A stretch of DNA of 64,000 nt from NCBI RefSeq assembly GCF_900091625.1, contig NZ_FMIC01000002.1:2728001-2792000 (forward strand). The letters run 5' to 3'. This document shows positions 18,232 through 24,576 of this stretch, one piece after another. Numbering within the stretch: position 1 is the first letter of the stretch; each line of letters starts with the position of its first letter. The notes beneath the pieces were generated by a model. That model had not been told where the DNA came from and searched no databases. It saw only the letters and a program-made list of their open reading frames with translations. A program made the position numbers and the translations under genes. Source of the stretch: Micromonospora peucetia (GTDB lineage: Bacteria > Actinomycetota > Actinomycetes > Mycobacteriales > Micromonosporaceae).

Positions 18232-18957
18232 TCAGTCGAAGAAGCGGGCCAGGTGGGAAGGGTTGGGGCCGTCCGCGCCCGGCGGCAGCGGGGTGAGGTC
18301 GGCGAAGATCGACGCGCCGTCGCAGCCGACGTGCAACGGATACCAGCGCGGGGTGCCCGGCGGGCGCTGGAGGCAGATCCCCTTGACCGTCTGCACGTCG
18401 AGCAGCCGCACATGGGTCGGGTCGGCCACGGCGTTCACGTGCCGCCACCACGGGCTCATCACGTGCAGCACGCCGCCCGGCCGGAGCACCCGGTGACACT
18501 CGTCGACCAGCGACAGGAAGTCGATCAGGTGCTCCAGGATGTGCACCGCGAAGAAGACGTCCACCGAGTCGTCGGCCAGCGGCAGCGAGCCGGAGAGGTC
18601 CGCCACCGCGTCCACCCCCGGGGCCGGGAAGATGTCCAGCCCCAGATTGCCCGGCCACTGCTTGGTGGCGCCGCAGCCCAGGTCGACCACCACCGGGTCG
18701 CGCCCGCCGACGCGTACCCGGCCCCACACGCCGAGCACCCCGGCCAGCCGGCCGACCCGGTCCCGGACCAGGCGCAGCTCGGCCTGCTCGGCGACCTCTC
18801 CGCTGAGGTGGGCAACCCCCCGGTCGAAGCGCACCTCGACCGCGAGGTCGCGCAGCCGGTCGTCGTGCCGGGCCTGGTCGGCCCACGACTCGGCGAGGAA
18901 TCCGTCGATCGCCCGCAGCCGCTCGGCCGAGGGCGGGGTCTGTGCCATCGCGACCAT
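18232..18957 (-). CDS. BON-domain / SAM-dependent methyltransferase fusion
   Basis: A 241-aa protein. Residues about 15-80 resemble a BON domain (VEVRFDRGVAHLSGEVAEQA... LAGVLGVWGRVRV), usually a membrane- or ligand-binding module. About 85-220 is a class I methyltransferase with VVVDLGCGATKQ, VFFAVHILEHLID and CHRVLRPGGVLHVMSP. The substrate is unknown. The start at ATG 18957 is chosen because GGGAGGTGG lies just upstream; the frame is open further but with low-complexity codons. It is an isolated minus-strand gene. Confidence 0.75.
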   Translation of the reverse strand: MVAMAQTPPSAERLRAIDGFLAESWADQARHDDRLRDLAVEVRFDRGVAHLSGEVAEQAELRLVRDRVGRLAGVLGVWGRVRVGGRDPVVVDLGCGATKQWPGNLGLDIFPAPGVDAVADLSGSLPLADDSVDVFFAVHILEHLIDFLSLVDECHRVLRPGGVLHVMSPWWRHVNAVADPTHVRLLDVQTVKGICLQRPPGTPRWYPLHVGCDGASIFADLTPLPPGADGPNPSHLARFFD

Positions 18958-19045
18958 TCGGGCCACCTCCCGCCGGCCGATACCCGGATCCCCGCCCGTT
19001 ATGCCTGTGCCGGGCCACGAACCGGATCGTTGGCGTCGCAATCCC

Positions 19046-19112
19046 GTCCGTGCCGCGATCCCCGTCCGTGCCGCGATCCCCGTCCGTGCCGCGATCCCCG
19101 TCCGGGTCGCGG
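19046..19112. repeat. 18-bp tandem repeat
   Basis: Three perfect units of GTCCGTGCCGCGATCCCC start at 19046, 19064 and 19082, followed by a partial fourth. They lie in the gap between the BON-methyltransferase start and the small minus-strand gene. No function is evident. Confidence 0.9.
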
Positions 19113-19135
19113 CACGCAGCGCGGGCCGGACGGGG

Positions 19136-19453
19136 TCAGCCGGTGATCGTCCGCCGGGGACGTCCGCCGCCGCGCATCCGCTGCCGGGGCGGCGGTGCGG
19201 TGGCCTTGGGCCGCTTGAGGTGGTAGCGATGCAACTCGCTGCTGCCGGGCATGGACGGATCCTCGCTCATCGCCACCAGCTCCCAGCCCTGGTCGCCGGC
19301 CCGGTTCAGGTGCGCCAACGAGGTGTCGCCGTAGGGCGTCACGTCGACCATGGAGCCGTCCGGGCCGTACCAGACGAAGACGATCTCCCAGCCGATGTCG
19401 GTGGTGGCCGCCTGGCGACGGCGGACCAGCAGCGCGTACTCCCACTTGAGCAT
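19136..19453 (-). CDS. Small conserved-looking protein, DUF4177-like
   Basis: A 105-aa protein. MLKWEYALLVRRRQ, then WEIVFVWYGPDGS and LNRAGDQGWELVAM resemble the DUF4177 pattern of a strand-rich domain ending in GWELV. The tail is basic and Pro/Arg-rich. Function is unknown. A GAGAAT (19465-19460) six bases before the ATG could act as a leaderless -10. Confidence 0.65.
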   Translation of the reverse strand: MLKWEYALLVRRRQAATTDIGWEIVFVWYGPDGSMVDVTPYGDTSLAHLNRAGDQGWELVAMSEDPSMPGSSELHRYHLKRPKATAPPPRQRMRGGGRPRRTITG

Positions 19454-19491
19454 GGAGCCATTCTCACCCGCCGCAGGCGGGTCGGCACGGA

Positions 19492-21129
19492 TCAGTCCTC
19501 GGCGATCCGTCCGGCGGCCACCCGCAGCCGCCGGTTCGTGGTCACCGCGTCGAGCATCCGCCGGTCGTGGGTGACCAGCAGCAGCGTGCCCGGGTAGCTG
19601 GCCAGCGCCGATTCCAGCTGCTCGATGGCGGGCAGGTCCAGGTGGTTCGTCGGCTCGTCCAGCACCAGCAGGTTCACCCCGCGGCCCTGGAGCAGCGCCA
19701 GCGCCGCCCGGGTCCGCTCGCCCGGCGACAGGGTCGCCGCCGGCCGCAGCACGTGCCCCGCGCGCAGGCCGAACTTGGCCAGCAGCGTCCGCGCGTCCGC
19801 CGGCGACAGCTGCGGTACGGCGGCGCCGAACGCGTCGATCAGCGGTACGTCACCGAGGAACAGCCCCCGGGCCTGGTCCACCTCGCCGACCACCACGCCC
19901 GGGCCGAGCGCGGCGTGCCCGGAGTCGAGGGGAAGCCGGCCCAGCAGGGCGGCGAGCAGGGTCGACTTGCCGGAGCCGTTCGCCCCGGTCACCGCAACCT
20001 TGTCGGCCCAGTCGATCTGGAGGGTCACCGGGCCGAGGGTGAAGTCGCCCCGGCGTACGACGGCATCACGCAGCGAGGCCACGACGGCGCCGGCGCGGGG
20101 CGCGGCGGCGATCTCCATCCGCAGCTCCCACTCCTTGCGCGGCTCCTCGACCACCTCCAGCCGCTCGATCAGCCGCTCGGTCTGCTTGGCCTTGGCCGCC
20201 TGCTTCTCGGTCGCCTCGGCGCGGAACTTGCGGCCGATCTTGTCGTTGTCGGTGGCCTTGCGGCGGGCGTTCTTGACGCCCTTCTCCATCCAGGCCCGCT
20301 GGGTCCGGGCGCGCGACTCCAGCCCGGCCCGGGTGTCGGCGTACTCCTCGAAATCCTCGCGGGCGTGCCGGCGGGCCACCTCGCGCTCCTCCAGATAGCC
20401 CGCGTAACCGCCCCCGTAGTGCCGGACCTGCTGCTGGTGCAGGTCCAGCTCCAGCACCCGGGTCACCGTGCGGGCGAGGAACTCCCGGTCGTGGCTGACC
20501 AGCACCGTGCCGGCGCGCAGCCCGGTGACGAACTCCTCCAGCCGCTCCAGGCCGGCCAGGTCCAGGTCGTTGGTCGGCTCGTCGAGCAGGAAGACGTCGT
20601 AGCGGCTGAGCAGCAGCGAGGCCAACCCGGCCCGGGCCGCCTGGCCGCCCGAGAGACCGGTCATCGGGTGGTCCAGGTCGACCGTGAGGCCCAGCTCGGC
20701 GGCCACCTGCTCGGCCCGTTCCTCCAGGTCCGCCCCGCCGAGGGCGAGCCAACGCTCCAGCGCCTCGGCGTAGGCGTCGTCGGCGCCGGGCAGGCCCTCG
20801 GTGAGCGCCGCCGTCGCCGCGTCCAGCGCGGCCTGCGCGGCGGTGACCCCGGTGCGCCGGGCCAGGAAGTCCCGCACGGTCTCGCCGGCCCGCCGCTCCG
20901 GTTCCTGCGGCAGGTGCCCCACGCTCGCGGTGGGCGGGCTGAGCGTGACGCCGCCGGCCTCCACCGGCAGCAACCCGGCGAGGGTACGCAGCAGCGTCGA
21001 CTTGCCCGCCCCGTTCGGCCCGACCAGCCCCACCACGTCCCCCGGCGCGACCACCAGGTCCAGCCCGGCGAACAACGCCCGGTCCCCGTGCCCCGCAGCC
21101 AACCCCTTGACAATCACCGTCGCACTCAT
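19492..21129 (-). CDS. ABC-F family duplicated ATPase
   Basis: A 545-aa soluble protein with two ATP-binding cassettes and no membrane segments. The first has VGLVGPNGAGKSTLLRTLAG, LSGGQAARAGLASLL and FLLDEPTNDLD; the second TGANGSGKSTLLAALLG, LSPGERTRAALALLQ and LVLDEPTNHLD. A charged linker (about 240-320) corresponds to the ribosome-contacting interdomain arm. ABC-F proteins act on the ribosome as translation or antibiotic-protection factors. No drug target can be assigned. TTG 21132 precedes ATG 21129; ATG is preferred. Confidence 0.9.
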   Translation of the reverse strand: MSATVIVKGLAAGHGDRALFAGLDLVVAPGDVVGLVGPNGAGKSTLLRTLAGLLPVEAGGVTLSPPTASVGHLPQEPERRAGETVRDFLARRTGVTAAQAALDAATAALTEGLPGADDAYAEALERWLALGGADLEERAEQVAAELGLTVDLDHPMTGLSGGQAARAGLASLLLSRYDVFLLDEPTNDLDLAGLERLEEFVTGLRAGTVLVSHDREFLARTVTRVLELDLHQQQVRHYGGGYAGYLEEREVARRHAREDFEEYADTRAGLESRARTQRAWMEKGVKNARRKATDNDKIGRKFRAEATEKQAAKAKQTERLIERLEVVEEPRKEWELRMEIAAAPRAGAVVASLRDAVVRRGDFTLGPVTLQIDWADKVAVTGANGSGKSTLLAALLGRLPLDSGHAALGPGVVVGEVDQARGLFLGDVPLIDAFGAAVPQLSPADARTLLAKFGLRAGHVLRPAATLSPGERTRAALALLQGRGVNLLVLDEPTNHLDLPAIEQLESALASYPGTLLLVTHDRRMLDAVTTNRRLRVAAGRIAED

Positions 21130-21173
21130 CAACCCCCAACCCTATCCCCGCCCCCACCCAGCCACCCTCACCC

Positions 21174-21265
21174 CGCCTCCGCCCTCGCCCCACCCTCACT
21201 CCCTCTCCCCACCCCGCCCCCACCCCACCCCGCCCCACCCCGCCCCACCCCGCTCCGCCCGCCCC
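21174..21265. repeat. C-rich low-complexity tract
   Basis: Almost entirely CCCCACCC/CCCCGCC-type sequence between the ABC-F start and the first palindromic repeat. It could form G-quadruplex structures on the minus strand, just upstream of the ABC-F start. Confidence 0.7.
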
Positions 21266-21338
21266 CGCGATCTTGCAGTTTGTGCCCGGACAAGCGTGAT
21301 GAAAGCCGCGAATGCGGGGCTGAAAGTGCAAGATCGCG
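21266..21338 (+). repeat. Palindromic GCGATCTTGCA-type repeat, copy A
   Basis: The arms CGCGATCTTGCAGTTT (21266-21281) and AAAGTGCAAGATCGCG (21323-21338) match with one mismatch. The interior contains GAAAGCCGCGAATGCGGGGC. Copy B at 22187-22269 carries the same blocks on the opposite strand, so the two flank the ROK gene in opposite orientation. Confidence 0.85.
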
Positions 21339-21373
21339 AACCATGTTCGGGCGGCACGCGGCACACTGCTCGG

Positions 21374-22144
21374 GTGGTGACCACTCTGGCGATCGACTGT
21401 GGCGGCGGCGGGATCAAGGCGTCCGTGCTGGACGGGGCGGGCACGATGCGCGCCCGACCGCTGCGGGTGCCCACTCCGTACCCTCTGCCGCCGGCGCTCT
21501 TCGTCAAGACGCTGCTGGAGTTGGGCGGCCGGCTGCCCGCGGCGGACCGGCTGACCGTCGGCCTGCCCGGCATGATCCGGCACGGGGTGGTGGTCGCCAC
21601 CCCGCATTATGTGACCCGCTCCGGCCCTCGTTCGAAGGTCGATCCCGGCCTCGTCGCGCAGTGGTCCGGGTACGACGCGCGGACCGCGCTCGCCGAGGCG
21701 TTCGGGGTGCCGGCGCTGGTGCTGAACGACGCCGAGGTGCACGGGGCCGGGGTGGTCGCCGGGACCGGCTGCGAGCTGGTGCTGACCCTCGGCACGGGGC
21801 TGGGCAGCGCGCTCTTCGATGGCGGAGTGCTCGCCCCGCACCTGGAGCTGTCCCACGCCCCGGTGCGCTGGAACACCACCTACGACACCTATGTCGGAGA
21901 GCCGGAGCGGCGCCGGCTCGGGGACGCGTTCTGGTCCCGCCGGATCCGGCAGGTCGTGGACGGGCTGCGCCCGGTGTTCCGCTGGGACCGGCTCTACCTG
22001 GGCGGCGGCAACTCCCGGCTGATCCGTCCCGAGCAACTCGCCCGGATGGGCGACGACGTGGTGGTGGTGCCCAACACCGCCGGCATCGTCGGCGGCGTCC
22101 GCGCCTGGGAGTTGGCCACCGGCCGGCACGGCGCCTCCGCCTGA
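21374..22144 (+). CDS. ROK-family kinase (polyphosphate glucokinase-like)
   Basis: A 256-aa protein starting VVTTLAIDCGGGGIKASVLD, the phosphate-binding loop typical of polyphosphate/ATP glucokinases in the ROK family. VLNDAEVHGAGVVAG and LTLGTGLGSALFDGG are the following conserved motifs; YLGGGNS is near the end. It probably phosphorylates a hexose; the phosphate donor cannot be told from sequence. Two adjacent GTG codons (21374, 21377) are possible starts. CACACT six bases upstream may be a leaderless -10. Confidence 0.82.
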   Translation: MVTTLAIDCGGGGIKASVLDGAGTMRARPLRVPTPYPLPPALFVKTLLELGGRLPAADRLTVGLPGMIRHGVVVATPHYVTRSGPRSKVDPGLVAQWSGYDARTALAEAFGVPALVLNDAEVHGAGVVAGTGCELVLTLGTGLGSALFDGGVLAPHLELSHAPVRWNTTYDTYVGEPERRRLGDAFWSRRIRQVVDGLRPVFRWDRLYLGGGNSRLIRPEQLARMGDDVVVVPNTAGIVGGVRAWELATGRHGASA

Positions 22145-22186
22145 CAGCCCCACATTCCGCACGTTTCCCATGCCCGCCACCACCTA

Positions 22187-22269
22187 CCCCTCGCGATCTT
22201 GCACTTCCGGCCCCGAGTTCGCGGCTTTCGCCCCAATCGCCAGGGCGCCAAGTGCAAGATCGCGAGGGG
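22187..22269 (-). repeat. Palindromic GCGATCTTGCA-type repeat, copy B
   Basis: CCCCTCGCGATCTTGCACTT (22187-22206) pairs perfectly with 22250-22269, a 20-bp stem. Read on the minus strand, the interior has GCGAAAGCCGCGAACTCGGGGC, matching copy A. It follows the ROK gene and could also act as its terminator. Confidence 0.88.
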
Positions 22270-22358
22270 CGGGGGTGCGGGGAGGGCGGGAACAGCTGAG
22301 GTACGGCGGGTGTTGTGCCAGCGTCGGGACAGTGGCGCGACACGAGGGGGTGGGCCGA

Positions 22359-22727
22359 ATGGACCTTCTGACCGAGTACCGGCGGGCGAACATGTTCTTC
22401 GAGGCTGGTGACCCGACCGGAGCGGCCCGGCTACTCGAACCGATCGTGGAGGCCGAGCCCGGCAACGCCTCGGTGCGGCAGCTGCTGGCCCGGGCGTACT
22501 TCGCCTCGGCCCAGCTCAACCGGGCCGAGGCGCAGCTGCGGGAACTGGTCGACCGGGATCCCAGCGATCACTACGCCCACCACGTGCTGGGCCGCACGCT
22601 GGAACGGCTCAACCGGCACGCCGACGCGCTGCGGCACCTGCGCATCGCGGCGGCGATGCACAGCGGCAACGACGACTACCGCGTCGCCCTGGACCGGGTG
22701 CAGACCCGGGTCGAGGACGGCCGCTGA
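22359..22727 (+). CDS. Small tetratricopeptide-repeat protein
   Basis: A 122-aa protein made almost wholly of TPR helices: AGDPTGAARLLEPIVEAEPG, AQLRELVDRDPSDHYAHHVL and HADALRHLRIAAAMHSGN. There is no signal peptide or catalytic domain, so it is likely a protein-interaction module. The frame is open upstream through repeat copy B, but ATG 22359 has GAGGGGG upstream and begins the TPR. Confidence 0.8.
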   Translation: MDLLTEYRRANMFFEAGDPTGAARLLEPIVEAEPGNASVRQLLARAYFASAQLNRAEAQLRELVDRDPSDHYAHHVLGRTLERLNRHADALRHLRIAAAMHSGNDDYRVALDRVQTRVEDGR

Positions 22728-22759
22728 CGGCGCACGGATCGCCGCCCGGCATGGGCGCA

Positions 22760-22793
22760 CGGACGGGGCAGCTCGACAGGGCTGCCCCGTCCG
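22760..22793 (+). terminator. Terminator hairpin after the TPR gene
   Basis: CGGACGGGGCAGC (22760-22772) pairs with 22781-22793, 13 bp around an eight-base loop, followed by CTT. It contains GGGGCAGCTCGACAG, a word also found inside the palindromes at 38149 and 38295. Confidence 0.75.
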
Positions 22794-22866
22794 CTTGCGC
22801 GGGTGTCGCCGTCGCCGGGGCGGGGCGACGTACCCCGGACAGCCCAACGGCCAGTTCCCGCGACGA

Positions 22867-22917
22867 GTGGAACGTCGTGGCTGTCAAACGGGTCCGTTGA
22901 CAGCCACGACGTTCCAC
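22867..22917. repeat. Perfect 21-bp stem hairpin
   Basis: The 21 bases at 22867-22887 are exactly complementary to 22897-22917, with a nine-base loop (ACGGGTCCG). No T-run follows. It is not at a gene end, since a terminator already lies upstream, and may be a dispersed palindromic repeat. Confidence 0.8.
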
Positions 22918-23111
22918 CCGTGCGGCAGGTACGGAAAGGAAGCCGCCTGGGAGCCGGGGCGGTTGGTGGCGGCCTGGACACTCGACCACCAGTGTGACGC
23001 TGCGCAGTGCGACGGTGATGGCCCGCTCGGCATCCCCGACGGCACAGGTGCGGTGGGGTGTCGGGCCACGGCGGGCGCGGGACGGGGCCGGCCCCTCACC
23101 GCCGGGCGGCC

Positions 23112-23117
23112 TACCAT
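23112..23117 (+). promoter_or_regulatory. Leaderless -10 box upstream of a mini-ORF and the Smr-like gene
   Basis: TACCAT is followed by seven bases and an ATG at 23125 that begins a ten-codon ORF. Confidence 0.45.
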
Positions 23118-23124
23118 CGGTGTC

Positions 23125-23157
23125 ATGGGACGTGACCTGCCGGCGGGTGCGGCGTGA
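23125..23157 (+). CDS. Leaderless ten-codon mini-ORF coupled to the Smr-like gene
   Basis: Reads MGRDLPAGAA and stops at TGA 23155-23157, which overlaps the GTG start (23154) of the next gene in the GTGA arrangement. With TACCAT seven bases upstream, ribosomes could load here without a leader and re-initiate at the GTG, which has no Shine-Dalgarno of its own. The peptide itself shows no regulatory codon run. This is inference from spacing only. Confidence 0.35.
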   Translation: MGRDLPAGAA

Positions 23158-23408
23158 AGCTGAAGCTGGATCTGCACGACATCTTCAACAAGGGCCACGA
23201 CATCGACCGGGCGCTGCGCGGGATCATGGACGAGGCGGTGGCGAAGAAGGCCACCCTCGTCGAGATCATCCCCGGCAAGGGTTCCGGCCAGCTCAAGAAG
23301 CGGGTGCTGCGGTTCCTGGACCAGAAGGACGTCAAGCAGCTCTACCACCGCGTCGAGAAGGACTCGAAGAACTTCGGCCGCGTCTTCATCCACTTCCGCT
23401 GGAAGTAG
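23154..23408 (+). CDS. Smr-like (MutS2-type) small domain protein
   Basis: An 84-aa protein, MKLKLDLHDIFNKGHDIDRA, with LDLH near the start and VEIIPGKGSGQLKKRVLRFL in the middle. These are the two core motifs of Smr domains (LDLHG and the HGxGxG-like loop, here PGKGSG), ending in GRVFIHFRWK. Smr domains nick or bind branched DNA or cut RNA; with the loop His replaced by Pro, activity is uncertain. GTG 23154 is the only start consistent with the conserved first strand. Confidence 0.8.
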   Translation: MKLKLDLHDIFNKGHDIDRALRGIMDEAVAKKATLVEIIPGKGSGQLKKRVLRFLDQKDVKQLYHRVEKDSKNFGRVFIHFRWK

Positions 23409-23463
23409 CGCCGCCGGGGCTGGCGTCGCCGGGGCTGGCGTCGCCCCGGGTGGGCGAGCGCCG

Positions 23464-24339
23464 CTAGCAGGGGTTCTTGATGCTCTCGATGATCCTGGCG
23501 AAGCCCTCCGTTCCGTGGCCCGCGTCGATCTGCCGCCGCAGGAGGCGCTGGACCATGTCGACGACCTCGGTGCTGACGCCCTGCTCGGCGCTGGCGTTCA
23601 GGATGTCGGTGAGGTCGGAGAACTCCAGGCTCTGCTGCCCCGCGACGGTGTAGTCCCCGCCGTCGATGACCGCGGCGTACTCGTGGAGGCCGTTGGTCAT
23701 GGCGGTCAGCAGGGGCACGGCCATGTCGGCGAACCTGCTGGCCGTCATGCCGGCCGGCGCGACCATGGCGGCGCCGTGCATGAATCCGGCGAACATGACG
23801 TACATGCCCGCGAGCAGGGCGAGGTCGTACAGGGACGCCAGCCCGGGATCCTCGCCGTGGTACGTGCTGGTTCCCCACCGGTCGAGCAGCGGCCGGTACT
23901 GGTGGAAGGCGTCGGCCGACCCGCTGTAGAGCAGGGATGATCCGGGCTGCCCGATCATCTGCGGCACGGCCATGATGCCGCCGTCCAGGTACGTGATGCC
24001 CGCTTCGGTGGCCCAGGCCGCCATCTCGCGTGACTGGTTCGGTGTCGTCGTGGTCACGTTGACCAGGGTCCGTCCGGCCAGGTGGCCGGCGAGCGGGTCG
24101 AGCACCTCGCGGACCGACGCGTGATCCAGCAGGCATGCGATCACCAGATGGCTGGCCTGGACGGCGTCGCCTGCTGTGGCGGCGACCTGCGCGCCCTGAG
24201 CGGCGAGGTCGTCCGCCCTGCCCGCCGAGCGGTTCCAGACTGTCGTCTCGTGGCCGGCCGTCACCAGGGCGGCGGCGAGAGCGCTGCCCATCGCGCCCAG
24301 CCCGAGAACGCTCACCCGGACGCTGTCGTTGGTAGTCAT
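23464..24339 (-). CDS. NAD(P)-dependent imine reductase-like oxidoreductase
   Basis: A 291-aa soluble enzyme. The N-terminal Rossmann motif VSVLGLGAMGSALAAALV with GHETTVWNRSAGRADDL is typical of imine reductases and beta-hydroxyacid dehydrogenases. The inter-domain helix reads LASLYDLALLAGMYVMFAGF, where imine reductases often place a catalytic Asp; the Lys used by hydroxyisobutyrate dehydrogenases is absent there. The C-terminal all-helical dimer domain follows. ATG 24339 has GGGGAG upstream. The promoter (24417-24445) is covered by inverted repeats, implying repression. The physiological substrate is unknown. Confidence 0.75.
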   Translation of the reverse strand: MTTNDSVRVSVLGLGAMGSALAAALVTAGHETTVWNRSAGRADDLAAQGAQVAATAGDAVQASHLVIACLLDHASVREVLDPLAGHLAGRTLVNVTTTTPNQSREMAAWATEAGITYLDGGIMAVPQMIGQPGSSLLYSGSADAFHQYRPLLDRWGTSTYHGEDPGLASLYDLALLAGMYVMFAGFMHGAAMVAPAGMTASRFADMAVPLLTAMTNGLHEYAAVIDGGDYTVAGQQSLEFSDLTDILNASAEQGVSTEVVDMVQRLLRRQIDAGHGTEGFARIIESIKNPC

Positions 24340-24408
24340 GTAGTGGGTGCTCCCCTTCGTGGCTCGTGGTACGGGGAAATCGTCGCCGTTGTCGGACAGA
24401 GTCCGCCA

Positions 24409-24447
24409 GTACCGACTATTTAGTCAGGTACTTACCTTTCGGTAAGT
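24409..24447 (-). promoter_or_regulatory. Promoter with double inverted-repeat operator for the imine reductase-like gene
   Basis: ACTTACC-TTTC-GGTAAGT (24430-24447) has perfect 7-bp arms, and GTACC-GACTA-TT-TAGTC-A-GGTAC (24409-24431) is a second palindrome. On the minus strand TTACCG (24445-24440) and TAAATA (24422-24417) are 17 bases apart, a good -35/-10 pair. The first palindrome covers the -35, the second the -10. The sequence style suggests an HxlR-, MarR- or TetR-type repressor, but no such gene is adjacent. Confidence 0.65.
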
Positions 24448-24576
24448 CTGGCGGGGGAGGGCAGATGGCAACGTCGGCGCGACGCGGCCCCACGCCAGAC
24501 CGCGCCCACCGCCCCCGGCGAGGCGAGCCATCGCCGGGGGCGGTGGGTGGTCGAGCCATCACCGGGGGCGGGGCGG

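Larger units (their letters stand above)
22728..23124. other. Intergenic region with two strong hairpins
   Basis: No gene was seen. It contains a terminator-like hairpin (22760-22793), a long perfect hairpin (22867-22917) and the leaderless promoter of the mini-ORF before the Smr-like gene. Confidence 0.6.
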
